From Streptomyces bambusae (GTDB lineage Bacteria; Actinomycetota; Actinomycetes; Streptomycetales; Streptomycetaceae): a DNA stretch of 33,957 nt. The translations under genes and the position numbers were made by a program. The DNA lies in contig NZ_WTFF01000033.1 of the NCBI RefSeq assembly GCF_019400985.1, forward strand, positions 1 through 33,957, written 5' to 3'. The notes beneath the pieces were generated by a model, which saw only the letters and a program-made list of their open reading frames with translations, made no database searches and was not told the origin of the DNA. Positions 10,242-21,481 of the stretch are shown piece by piece (position 1 is the first letter of the stretch; every line of letters starts with the position of its first letter).

Positions 10242-11735
10242 ATGACCGACATCATCAAGCTCACCGCCGCCGAGATCGCCGAGAAGATCGCCGCCGGCGA
10301 CCTCACGGCCGTCGAGGTCACCGAGGCCCACCTCGCCCGCATCGAGGCCGTGGACGAGAAGGTCCACGCCTTCCTGTACGTGGACCGCGAGGGCGCCCTC
10401 GCCCAGGCCCGCGCCGTCGACGCCAAGCGCGCCGCCGGCGAGAAGCTGGGCCCGCTGGCCGGCGTACCGCTCGCGCTGAAGGACATCTTCACCACCAAGG
10501 GCGTGCCCACCACGGTCGGCTCCAAGATCCTCGAAGGCTGGATCCCGCCCTACGACGCCACCCTGACGCGCAAGCTCAAGGAAGCGGACGTCGTCATCCT
10601 CGGCAAGACCAACATGGACGAGTTCGCCATGGGGTCCTCCACCGAGAACAGCGCGTACGGCCCCACCGGCAACCCCTGGGACCTCACCCGTATCCCCGGC
10701 GGCTCCGGCGGCGGCTCCTCCGCGTCCCTCGCGGCGTACGAGGCCCCCCTCGCGATCGGCACCGACACCGGCGGTTCCATCCGCCAGCCGGCCGCCGTCA
10801 CCGCGACCGTCGGCGTGAAGCCCACCTACGGCGGGGTCTCCCGCTACGGCATGGTGGCCTTCTCCTCCTCCCTCGACCAGGGCGGCCCGTGCGCCCGTAC
10901 GGTCCTGGACGCGGCCCTGCTGCACGAGGTCATCGCCGGCCACGACCCGCTGGACTCCACCTCCATCGACGCCCCGGTCCCGCCGGTCGTCGAGGCCGCC
11001 CGCAACGGCTCGGTGGCCGGCATGCGCGTCGGCATCGTCAAGCAGTTCCGCGGCGAGGGCTACCAGGCCGGCGTCATGCAGCGCTTCGACGAGTCCGTCG
11101 AGCTCCTCAAGGAGCTGGGCGCCGAGATCGTCGAGCTGGACTGCCCGTCCTTCGACCTGGCGCTGGCCGCGTACTACCTGATCGCGCCGTCGGAGTGCTC
11201 CTCCAACCTCGCCCGCTTCGACGCCATGCGCTACGGCCTGCGCGTCGGCGACGACGGCACCAAGTCCGCCGAGGACGTCACGGCCCTGACCCGCGAGGCC
11301 GGCTTCGGCCCCGAGGTCAAGCGCCGCATCATGCTCGGCACGTACGCGCTCAGCTCCGGCTACTACGACGCGTACTACGGCTCCGCCCAGAAGGTCCGCA
11401 CCCTCATCACCCGCGACTTCGAGAAGGCCTTCGAGCAGGTCGACGTGATCGTCTCCCCGACGACCCCGACCACCGCCTTCCCGATCGGCGAGCGCGCCGA
11501 CGACCCGATGGCGATGTACCTCGCGGACCTGTGCACCATCCCGACCAACCTGGCCGGCAACGCCGCCATGTCGCTGCCCTGCGGCCTCGCGCCGGAGGAC
11601 GGCCTGCCGGTCGGTCTGCAGATCATCGCCCCGGCGATGAAGGACGACCGCCTGTACAAGGTCGGTGCCGCCGTCGAGGCCGCCTTCGTCGAGCGCTGGG
11701 GCCACCCGCTGCTTGAGGAGGCACCGTCGCTGTGA
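10242..11735 (+). CDS. gatA: Asp-tRNA(Asn)/Glu-tRNA(Gln) amidotransferase subunit A
   Basis: A 497-residue amidase-signature subunit. It releases ammonia from glutamine and passes it to GatB, which amidates mischarged Glu-tRNA(Gln) or Asp-tRNA(Asn). The Ser-cisSer-Lys triad is visible: Lys80 (LALKDIF), Ser155 in the glycine/serine loop and the nucleophile Ser179 ([12 protein letters not shown]). Length and motifs are normal for the family. Coupled closely to gatC upstream. Its stop overlaps the GTG start of the small membrane-protein gene (GTGA). Confidence 0.97.
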   Translation: MTDIIKLTAAEIAEKIAAGDLTAVEVTEAHLARIEAVDEKVHAFLYVDREGALAQARAVDAKRAAGEKLGPLAGVPLALKDIFTTKGVPTTVGSKILEGWIPPYDATLTRKLKEADVVILGKTNMDEFAMGSSTENSAYGPTGNPWDLTRIPGGSGGGSSASLAAYEAPLAIGTDTGGSIRQPAAVTATVGVKPTYGGVSRYGMVAFSSSLDQGGPCARTVLDAALLHEVIAGHDPLDSTSIDAPVPPVVEAARNGSVAGMRVGIVKQFRGEGYQAGVMQRFDESVELLKELGAEIVELDCPSFDLALAAYYLIAPSECSSNLARFDAMRYGLRVGDDGTKSAEDVTALTREAGFGPEVKRRIMLGTYALSSGYYDAYYGSAQKVRTLITRDFEKAFEQVDVIVSPTTPTTAFPIGERADDPMAMYLADLCTIPTNLAGNAAMSLPCGLAPEDGLPVGLQIIAPAMKDDRLYKVGAAVEAAFVERWGHPLLEEAPSL

Positions 11736-11971
11736 GCGCACTGACCAAGGCCAAGGGCTTCAAGAAGTCCAAGACCGGTACGTACCTGTCGATCGGCACC
11801 ACCGCCTTCGGTGCCATCAGCGTGATCAAGCAGGCCCGCAAGGCCCGCTCCGAGCACGACACGCTGCAACTGGTCGACGCCGTTGTGTCCGCCGCCGCGA
11901 TCGTCACCGGCCTCGCCATCCTGTACCGGGAGCTGAAGCGCCTGGGCGACGACGACGTCCTGCTGGGCTGA
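11732..11971 (+). CDS. Small conserved-looking membrane protein inside the gat operon
   Basis: A 79-residue protein starting with GTG that overlaps the gatA stop, so it is translationally coupled. The sequence has a basic N-terminus (KAKGFKKSK), a moderately hydrophobic stretch near residues 17-30 ([15 protein letters not shown]), a basic patch ([10 protein letters not shown]), and a clear hydrophobic helix near 48-64 ([19 protein letters not shown]). It ends in a charged tail. One or two membrane passes are likely. I do not recognise a family with a known function. It ends 16 bp before gatB, so it is almost certainly co-expressed with the amidotransferase. Whether it touches that enzyme is unknown. 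Confidence 0.8.
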   Translation: MSALTKAKGFKKSKTGTYLSIGTTAFGAISVIKQARKARSEHDTLQLVDAVVSAAAIVTGLAILYRELKRLGDDDVLLG

Positions 11972-11987
11972 GAGGGAAAGTTTCACC

Positions 11988-13496
11988 GTGACCGTCACTG
12001 AACTCCTGTCGTACGACGCGGCCCTCGCGGCGTACGACCCCGTCATGGGCCTCGAGGTCCATGTCGAGCTCGGCACCAGGACCAAGATGTTCTGCGGCTG
12101 CTCCACCGAGCTGGGCGCCGAGCCCAACTCGCAGACCTGCCCGACCTGTCTCGGCCTGCCGGGCTCCCTGCCGGTCGTCAACGCGATCGGCGTCGAGTCC
12201 GCCATCAAGATCGGCCTCGCGCTCAACTGCGAGATCGCCGAGTGGTGCCGCTTCGCCCGGAAGAACTACTTCTATCCGGACATGCCGAAGAACTTCCAGA
12301 CCTCCCAGTACGACGAGCCGATCGCCTTCAACGGCTACCTGGACGTCCAGCTGGAGGACGGCGAGGTCTTCCGCGTCGAGATCGAGCGCGCCCACATGGA
12401 GGAGGACACCGGCAAGTCGACCCACGTGGGCGGCGCGACGGGCCGCATCCACGGCGCCTCGCACTCCCTCCTGGACTACAACCGCGCCGGCATCCCGCTG
12501 ATCGAGATCGTCACCAAGCCGATCGTCGGCGCCGGCGAGCGCGCTCCCGAGGTCGCCAAGGCGTACGTCGCCGAACTGCGCGAGCTCATCAAGGCGCTCG
12601 GTGTCTCCGAGGCCCGCATGGAGATGGGCCAGATGCGGTGCGACGTGAACCTCTCGCTGATGCCGAAGGGCTCCGAGAAGTTCGGTACGCGCAGCGAGAC
12701 GAAGAACGTCAACTCCCTGCGCTCGGTGGAGCGTGCCGCCCGCTTCGAGATCCAGCGGCACGCCGCGGTCCTCCAGTCCGGCGGCACGATCATCCAGGAG
12801 ACCCGCCACTTCCACGAGGACGACGGTTCCACGACGTCGGGCCGCGTGAAGGAGGAGGCGGAGGACTACCGCTACTTCCCGGAGCCGGACCTGGTGCCGG
12901 TGGCCCCCTCGCGCGACTGGGTCGAGGAGCTGCGGGCCACGCTGCCCGAGCTGCCGCGCGTACGCCGCAACCGGCTGCGCGAGGACTGGGGCATCAACGA
13001 GCACGACATGCAGTCGATCCTCAACGCCGGTGCCGTGGACCTGATCGTCGCCACCATCGAGGCCGGCGCCGACTCGGCCGCCGCCCGCAAGTGGTGGATG
13101 GGCGAGCTGGCCCGCAACGCCAACGAGCAGGGCAAGGGCCTCGACGAGCTGCCCATGACCCCGGCCGACGTGGCCCGGGTCGCCGCGCTCGTCGCGGAGG
13201 GCTCCCTCAACGACAAGCTGGCGCGCCAGGTCATCGAGGGCGTCCTCGCGGGCGAGGGCACCCCGGACGAGGTCGTCGACAAGCGCGGCCTGAAGGTCGT
13301 CTCGGACGAGGGCGCGCTGGGCGCGGCCGTGGACGAGGCCATCGCCGCCAACGCCGGCATCGCGGACAAGATCCGCGGCGGCAAGGTCGCCGCGGTCGGC
13401 GCCCTGGTCGGCGCGGTCATGAAGACCACCCGAGGCCAGGCCGACGCAGCCCGCGTCAAGGAACTCATCCTGGAGAAACTGGGCGTCTCGGAGTAA
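11988..13496 (+). CDS. gatB: Asp-tRNA(Asn)/Glu-tRNA(Gln) amidotransferase subunit B
   Basis: A 502-residue GatB, the kinase/amidase-partner subunit. It binds the mischarged tRNA, phosphorylates the side-chain carboxylate and adds the ammonia delivered from GatA. Characteristic cradle motifs are [16 protein letters not shown], the cysteine-rich zinc-site region (FCGCS and [16 protein letters not shown]), and [23 protein letters not shown]. The C-terminal helical and YqeY-like tail ends [13 protein letters not shown]. The start is a GTG with AGAGGG about ten bases upstream. The gene closes the operon; a strong hairpin follows 24 bp after its stop. Confidence 0.97.
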   Translation: MTVTELLSYDAALAAYDPVMGLEVHVELGTRTKMFCGCSTELGAEPNSQTCPTCLGLPGSLPVVNAIGVESAIKIGLALNCEIAEWCRFARKNYFYPDMPKNFQTSQYDEPIAFNGYLDVQLEDGEVFRVEIERAHMEEDTGKSTHVGGATGRIHGASHSLLDYNRAGIPLIEIVTKPIVGAGERAPEVAKAYVAELRELIKALGVSEARMEMGQMRCDVNLSLMPKGSEKFGTRSETKNVNSLRSVERAARFEIQRHAAVLQSGGTIIQETRHFHEDDGSTTSGRVKEEAEDYRYFPEPDLVPVAPSRDWVEELRATLPELPRVRRNRLREDWGINEHDMQSILNAGAVDLIVATIEAGADSAAARKWWMGELARNANEQGKGLDELPMTPADVARVAALVAEGSLNDKLARQVIEGVLAGEGTPDEVVDKRGLKVVSDEGALGAAVDEAIAANAGIADKIRGGKVAAVGALVGAVMKTTRGQADAARVKELILEKLGVSE

Positions 13497-13520
13497 CCCG
13501 AGCCCTGGCCGACACAGCAC

Positions 13521-13561
13521 GACGGCCCCGCACCCGGATCGTTTCCGGGTGCGGGGCCGTC
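13521..13561. terminator. Strong hairpin terminator after gatB
   Basis: An 18-bp perfect stem (13521-13538 with 13544-13561) around a 5-base loop. The stem core is CGGCCCCGCACCCGGA. No T-run follows, as is usual in this genus. It sits between gatB and the oppositely oriented regulator, so it could serve both. Confidence 0.9.
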
Positions 13562-13634
13562 GTCGTACCGGCGCCGGCTCGGAGCCGTCGGCTCAGGGCC
13601 GTCGGCTCAGGGCAGTCTGCTCAGGGCCGTCCGC

Positions 13635-14621
13635 TCACAACCAGCCGCGCTGGGCCGCCTTGAGCCCGGCCTCGAACCGGCTGGTCGCGTTGAGGCGTTC
13701 CATGAGCGCCGCCATCTGCCGCCGTACCGTCCGCAGGGAGACACCCAGCCGCTTGCCGGCCGCCTCGTCGGTCATCCCCGCCGCCAGGAGCTTCAGCAAC
13801 TCCTGCTCCCCGGCGGTGATGCCGTCCTCCGGCGTCTGCGGGCGGGCCGCGCCGAGCGGGACGGCCGTCTCCCAGGTCTGCTCGAACAGAGCGACGAGCG
13901 AGGCCACGATGCCCGGGGACGTCGTGCACAGTGCGCCGAGCCGGGAGTTCGCCGGGTCGATCGGGACCAGCGCGGTCTCCCGGTCGAAGACCAGCATCCG
14001 GGGCGGCAGGACGGGACTGGTGCGCACCTGCCCGCCGAGCTCCGTCGTCCACTGGGCGTAGGCGAGCGTCGCCGCGTCGTTCCTGGCGCTGTCCTGGTAG
14101 ACCACCCGCATGTCGACGTGCCGGGCCATGGCCTCCTCGTCCAGCGGCCGGGAGGCGTCCAGGCTCGCCCGGGACTGGGCACCCCCGGGCATGATCGCGA
14201 GGCACTCCCGGGTCAGTCCCCGGGTGAGCACCTCCAGCCGGGACTGGATGGCGTCGAGGCCGACGAGCCGCTCCGCGCCGTCCGCCCGTGTGTTCGGCCG
14301 CAGGTCGGCGAACTCGGCCACAGCACGGGCCGCGGCCGCTCTGCTCAATGCGAGTTCCTGCTGCCTACGGGCGAGGTCCTGCTCCTGGCGCCGGAGGATC
14401 TGTTCGAGACCGGCCTCCGGGCTGACGACCCGGAGCGCGCCCGGCGTGTCCCGGGAGCCGGTGAGCAGCCCCAGATCGACCAGTTGGTCCAGTCCGTCCC
14501 GTACCTGGAACTCCGTCAGGCCGAGTCGTTCCCCCAACTCGGCCACTCCGCCGCCCTGTTCGGCCAGCAGCTCCCGGTACACCGCAGCTGCCTGGGCGGT
14601 CAGCCCCAATGCCTGCAACAA
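13635..14621 (-). CDS. TrmB/LuxR-type helix-turn-helix regulator
   Basis: About 328 residues. The N-terminus is a TrmB-like winged helix (LQALGLTAQAAAVYRELL, VAELGERLGLTEFQVRDGLDQLVDLGLL). A long coiled helix follows (ILRRQEQDLARRQQELALSRAAAARA), then a TrmB-type effector region with a phospholipase-D-like look (TRECLAIMPGG, MRVVYQDSARND, TALVPIDP). The C-terminus is a LuxR-type HTH (LLKLLAAGMTDEAAGKRLGVSLRTVRRQMAALMERL). No response-regulator receiver domain is present. The start is uncertain: I chose TTG at 14621 because a G-rich site precedes it and homologous proteins begin at this alpha-helix. Longer ATG or GTG starts up to 14861 are possible but add sequence without a recognisable fold. 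Divergent from the VIGWD peptide gene. Confidence 0.82.
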   Translation of the reverse strand: MLQALGLTAQAAAVYRELLAEQGGGVAELGERLGLTEFQVRDGLDQLVDLGLLTGSRDTPGALRVVSPEAGLEQILRRQEQDLARRQQELALSRAAAARAVAEFADLRPNTRADGAERLVGLDAIQSRLEVLTRGLTRECLAIMPGGAQSRASLDASRPLDEEAMARHVDMRVVYQDSARNDAATLAYAQWTTELGGQVRTSPVLPPRMLVFDRETALVPIDPANSRLGALCTTSPGIVASLVALFEQTWETAVPLGAARPQTPEDGITAGEQELLKLLAAGMTDEAAGKRLGVSLRTVRRQMAALMERLNATSRFEAGLKAAQRGWL

Positions 14622-14713
14622 CGTTCTCAGCCCCCCAGCTGTGACACTCCCCGAAGGTCGGTCGGCCCCCGGGCGATTTGATCTTAATGCCCGTTCGGAG
14701 GTGGTCGGGGAAC

Positions 14714-14727
14714 GGCACCAAGGTGCC
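14714..14727. promoter_or_regulatory. Inverted repeat in the regulator/peptide divergent region
   Basis: GGCACC (14714-14719) and GGTGCC (14722-14727) form a perfect 6-bp inverted repeat with a 2-bp gap, inside the 281-bp region between the regulator and the VIGWD peptide gene. A candidate operator for the TrmB/LuxR regulator. TTGATC also occurs twice nearby, near 14679 and 14784. Confidence 0.4.
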
Positions 14728-14902
14728 AGGCCCATTGGTGACAGGCGTATCCCCTTCCATGCGTCGCCGCAGGTCAGCAAGATATTGATCACCGGGACGG
14801 CGGGGCAGGAGCCCCACCCCAGGCCAGGGCCGAAAGGCCGGACCGGCGCAGCGCGCACCACTCTTCCACTACCGTTCGTGCATGTCCCAGGGGGGGATCT
14901 CC

Positions 14903-15112
14903 ATGTCTCGTCGCGCTCACTTCGCTGCTGCCGCCGGCCTCGCCGCTCTCCTGTCCGCCGGCGTCGCCGCCGTCGCTCCCGCCGCCCTCGGCAGCGGCTC
15001 CACAGTCATCGGCTGGGACTCGGTCCGGGCCGCGAGCCCCAAGGTGATCGGCTGGGACACGCCGCAGGCCGCCGGCTCCGGGGTCCCGCTGCGCGTCATC
15101 GGCTGGGACTGA
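14903..15112 (+). CDS. Small secreted precursor with three VIGWD repeats (possible peptide signal)
   Basis: A 69-residue protein. Residues 1-30 form a signal peptide: MSRRAHF, then a hydrophobic Ala/Leu/Val stretch with an APA-type cleavage region near 25-28. The exported part is only about 40 residues and holds three exact VIGWD copies at 35-39, 48-52 and 65-69. The last copy is the C-terminus, and the linkers between copies are unrelated. The ATG at 14903 is chosen over one at 14882 because AGGGGGGAT lies just before it. Co-directional with a 90-residue gene 4 bp downstream and divergent from a TrmB/LuxR regulator. I do not recognise the family. The layout resembles multi-copy peptide precursors, so a processed pentapeptide signal is an inference. 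A structural surface peptide is the alternative. Confidence 0.72.
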   Translation: MSRRAHFAAAAGLAALLSAGVAAVAPAALGSGSTVIGWDSVRAASPKVIGWDTPQAAGSGVPLRVIGWD

Positions 15113-15116
15113 CCCG

Positions 15117-15389
15117 ATGCGGATGATCCACGCCTGCCTGACCTCCACGGACAGCGGCCTGCCCACCGCGACGGCCGTTCCCCTCGTCCACGACCTGGTG
15201 TGGGCACACGCCAGGCCCTCCGACGGGCTGGAACACCTCCGGGCCCGGCCCGCCCCGTACGGCGGTCTCGACGTCGTGCTCTTCGTCCGCGCCCGGTCCG
15301 ACGGGACGGCACGGAACCAGATGCGCGCCCTGCTGGGCCGCGTGGCAGGTCCCGCCGCCACCCACGGATTCGCCATCCACCTCGCCTGA
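15117..15389 (+). CDS. Small protein of unknown function, partner of the VIGWD peptide gene
   Basis: A 90-residue protein beginning MRMIHACLTST, 4 bp after the peptide precursor's stop, so translation is probably coupled. No signal peptide or membrane segment is visible. The middle (GGLDVVLFVRARSDGTARNQMRALLGRVAG) alternates a beta strand and a helix, and the end (HGFAIHLA) looks like a final strand; a small alpha/beta fold is plausible. Codon bias matches the neighbours. I do not recognise the family. Its position suggests a role with the peptide: processing, immunity or response. A second in-frame ATG at 15123 is possible. Confidence 0.62.
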   Translation: MRMIHACLTSTDSGLPTATAVPLVHDLVWAHARPSDGLEHLRARPAPYGGLDVVLFVRARSDGTARNQMRALLGRVAGPAATHGFAIHLA

Positions 15390-15548
15390 TCCACCGAACT
15401 TCCGACTTCCGCCTCGTTCGAGGCATCGACCGACCGGCACCCGGCCCCGCGTGATCGCTCCCGCCGCGCCCGCTGCCCGTCCTCCTCTTCTCGACCTTCC
15501 GGCACCGGCCGTTCCTCCGGCCTGCCCGCACACCACTGGAGAACACCC

Positions 15549-18317
<2,769 letters not shown>

Positions 18318-18318
<1 letters not shown>

Positions 18319-20666
18319 TGGCTGGCACCCACCGCCGCCGCCGCGCCCTCGTCACGGGCGCGGCGGCGCTCGCCCTGGCCCTCGCCGCCCCAGTCACCGT
18401 CACCGCGGCCGCACAGCCCGCCGCGGCGGAGGGAAGCGGCGTTCAGCTGACCAAGGCGCCCCGGGACCACCAGCTGTTCCCCCGCGACCGGGTCTCCGGC
18501 AACGCCGTCGTCCCGATCGCCGGCAGCGTGACTCGCACCGGTACGACGGCCGTCCGCCTGGACGTCCTGCGGGACGGCACCCAGGTCTCCAGCAGCAGCG
18601 TTCCCGTCGGCGGAGCGGGCGCGACGTTCTCGTTCGCGCCGGAGATCCACGCGAGCCTGAACAGCTACACCTTCCGCCTCTACGCCGTCTCCGGGTCCAC
18701 CGCCACGCTCCAGGCCACGTGGAGCGACATCGTGGCCGGAGACGTGTTCGTGGTGAACGGCCAGTCCAACGCCACAGCCCGCAAGCAGTTCCCGTCCAAC
18801 CCGGACAACCCCTCCGACACCTCCAACTCCAGCAACGGCGACCGGTCGCCCTGGGTCCGGACGTTTGGCTCCTCCACGAGCGACCCGGCCGCAGCCGTCC
18901 AGGACGACACGTGGCGGACCGCGGAGGGCGACGGGTACCAGGCCCCGGGCGCGGTCGGCCAGTACGCGCTGCGCCTGGGCCGCCAGGTGGTGAACACCTA
19001 CGGCATCCCGGTCGCCGTGCTCCAGGGCGGGCACGAAGCGACGCCGATCGGCTTCTTCCAGCGCAACGACGCGAACCCGGCGGCCGCCGACACCAACTAC
19101 GGCCGCCTCCTGGGCCGCGCGCAGCGCGCCGGCGTCCAGCAGCAGGTCCGCGGGATCTTCTGGTACCAGGGAGAGTCCGACAACAACGACGTCGCGGCCC
19201 AGACCGCCGGCTTCCGCTCGCTCCTGGACGACTGGAAGAGCGACTACCCCGGCCTCCAGCACGTCTACGCCCACCAGATCCGCAACGGCTGCCTCGATGC
19301 CGGAGGCCGGCAGCAGAACTCGTACGAGGAGCGCGAGGCCCAGCGCCGGTACGCCGACCTCCCCGGAGTCACCGTCCTGTCCACCACGGGCCTGAACGGT
19401 CAGGGCCCCGACAACTGCCACTTCTACTACGCCGGCGGCTACCGTGACCTCGCCGACCGCGACTTCGTCGCCGTGGCCCGCGACTACTACGGCGGCAGCA
19501 CGACGGCGAGCACCGCACCCGACCCCGCCCGGGCGTGGTTCTCGAACGCCGACCGCACCGAGATCACCATCGCCCTGCGCCGGCCCTCGGACGCACTGGT
19601 CGCCGGCTGTGGTCCGGTGACCGACTTCCTCGTCAACGGCAGCCCGGTGTCCGTGGCCGCCGTCGCCGTCCGCCCCGGGTTCGTCCACCTGCGGCTGACC
19701 GGACCGGCGACAGGCGCGACCGGCGTCAGCTACGTCGGCCACGACGGAGCCGGCCCCTGGATCACCAACAGCAACGGCATGGGCCTCCTGGCCTTCTACG
19801 ACCTCCCGCTTCCGGCGGGCCAGGCCGTTGCCTTCCCGACGCCCCTCACCACGTGCCCCACCCCGCCGAAGCCGCGTCCGACGGCACGGACGGTCGGTGC
19901 GGACTTCAACGGTGACGGCAAGCAGGACATCGCCGGTATCGATGCGAACAGCAACATGAAGTTGTACGTGGGTGACGGCGCGGGCCACGTTTCCGGTGGC
20001 AGCGACATGCTGGGCAGCACCGGCCTGTGGGCGAACTTCAAGGCGATCACGGCCGGTGACTTCAACGGTGACGGCAAGCAGGACATCGCGGGCATCGACG
20101 CGAACAGCAACATGAAGTTGTACGTGGGTGACGGCGCGGGCCACGTTTCCGGTGGCAGCGACATGCTGGGCAGCACCGGCCTGTGGGCGAACTTCAAGGC
20201 GATCACGGCGGGCGACTTCAACGGTGACGGCAAGCAGGACATCGCCGGCATCGACGCCGACAACAATCTGAAGTTGTACGTGGGTGACGGCGCGGGCCAC
20301 GTCTCCGGTGGCAGCGACATGCTGGGCAGCACCGGCCTGTGGGCGAACTTCAAGGCGATCACGGCCGGTGACTTCAACGGTGACGGCAAGCAGGACATCG
20401 CGGGCATCGACGCGAACAGCAATCTGAAGCTGTACGTCGGTGACGGTGCCGGCCACCTGTCCGGCGGCAGCGACATGCTCGGCAGCACCGGTCTGTGGAA
20501 GGGCTTCCGTTCCCTGCTGTCAGGCGATTTCAACGGTGACGGCATGCGTGACATCGCCGGTATCGACGCCAACGACAACATGAGGATGTACGAGGGCGAC
20601 AACGCCGGCCGTGTCTCCGGCGGCACGGACATGCTCGGCAGTACGGGCCTCTGGTCCGGCTTCTGA
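18318..20666 (+). CDS. Secreted SGNH/SASA-type esterase with five-repeat propeller-like domain
   Basis: A 782-residue exported protein. The signal peptide is residues 1-38 (THRRRRALVTG, hydrophobic core, AAQPAAAEG). The N-terminal esterase has GDVFVVNGQSN with likely nucleophile Ser150, FWYQGESDN at about 281-289, and DNCH with Asp365 and His368. These are the blocks of sialate O-acetylesterase-like (SASA, SGNH) enzymes, which remove acetyl groups from sugars. A beta-rich region follows to about 520, then the five-repeat cassette to the end (GLWSGF). The ATG overlaps the preceding stop, so it is translationally coupled to the Rpf-like gene. The substrate is unknown; O-acetylated glycan is an inference. 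Confidence 0.85.
19902..20663 (+). repeat. Five 156-bp coding repeats, array 3
   Basis: Units begin at 19902, 20058, 20214, 20370 and 20526, all 156 bp apart. Units 1 to 4 are nearly identical in DNA, indicating recent duplication or conversion. The last unit carries changes also seen in the last unit of array 1 (KGFRSLLS..., MYEGDNAG). Confidence 0.93.
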
Positions 20667-20684
20667 CCGGCGCCCCGGCCCACA

Positions 20685-20726
20685 CCATGCGGCCCCGCAC
20701 CCGGAAACGGGCGCGGGGCCGCATGG
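20685..20726. terminator. Hairpin terminator after the repeat-protein genes
   Basis: A 19-bp stem (20685-20703 with 20708-20726) with one mismatch and a GAAA loop. The core is GCGGCCCCGCACCCG, very similar to the hairpin after gatB. It separates the three repeat-protein genes from the Rhs island. Confidence 0.88.
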
Positions 20727-20824
20727 CGTTCCGGGAGGGGCCGCTGACCTGGCCAAACATCGACGCTCGGCGCTGGAGATGTCGGTCTCCTCGTATAGCC
20801 TCCTCGGAAATCTTGGGGGTGGGG

Positions 20825-21481
20825 ATGACGAGCGGTGACGGCAGCAAAGACTTGGAGATGGATCCGGTCGCTGTGCAGAACATCCAGGACGGCCTGCGGT
20901 CTGCGATCGGGGAGTTGCGTGAGTTCGGCACGGAGGCCTCGGCGGTGGCCGGGTCCGGCATGAGCGGGCTGGCGCTGACGGGTATGGAGGCCGGTCATCC
21001 GGCGGTGGCCTCGGCCTTGGAGGGCTTCTGCGAACGCTGGGACATGGGTGTGGCCAGCCTCGTCATCAGCACCAGCGCCCTGGCCAACCGCCTGGGTATT
21101 GCGGCCGGTTCGTTGTGGGAGGAGGACCAGTACCGCGAGGGCACGTTCAAGGTGCTGCTCAATGCCGGTATCGGCAACCCCTACGCGTCGGAGGACGAGA
21201 TCGAGAAGAAGTCCATGGACGCGATCCTGTCGGATCACGCGCTCAAGCGGGAGACGCCGGAGCAGGCCCGTCAGGCCAGGGAGGATTTCGACCGCACCTG
21301 GGCCGCCACCAAACACAGTCTGCTCAACGAGGGCTACGGCGGCAGCCTGTTGGAAAATCTTGCCGAAGTGCAGGGAGTGGACCGCGAGGAGCTCGATCGC
21401 GTACGCAACCCCCAAGGCACAGAACAGCAGGGCGGTGCACAAGGTAGTGATCACCGCGGTGCTCAGGGGGGCAGTTTCTGA
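20825..21481 (+). CDS. WXG-like helical protein preceding the Rhs locus
   Basis: A 218-residue, largely helical protein: DPVAVQNIQDGLRSAIGELREFGTEA, a central W-x-x-G turn in FCERWDMGVASL, and a second long helix. The C-terminal half is charged and ends in a Gln/Gly-rich tail (TEQQGGAQGS). It resembles WXG100-type proteins exported by type VII secretion, several of which lie beside polymorphic toxins in actinomycetes. The ATG at 20825 is preceded by GGGGGTGGGG; longer in-frame sequence upstream is arginine-rich and reads through the terminator hairpin. Its stop overlaps the next ATG (TGATG). Probably a partner or chaperone for export of the Rhs toxin (inference). Confidence 0.75.
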   Translation: MTSGDGSKDLEMDPVAVQNIQDGLRSAIGELREFGTEASAVAGSGMSGLALTGMEAGHPAVASALEGFCERWDMGVASLVISTSALANRLGIAAGSLWEEDQYREGTFKVLLNAGIGNPYASEDEIEKKSMDAILSDHALKRETPEQARQAREDFDRTWAATKHSLLNEGYGGSLLENLAEVQGVDREELDRVRNPQGTEQQGGAQGSDHRGAQGGSF

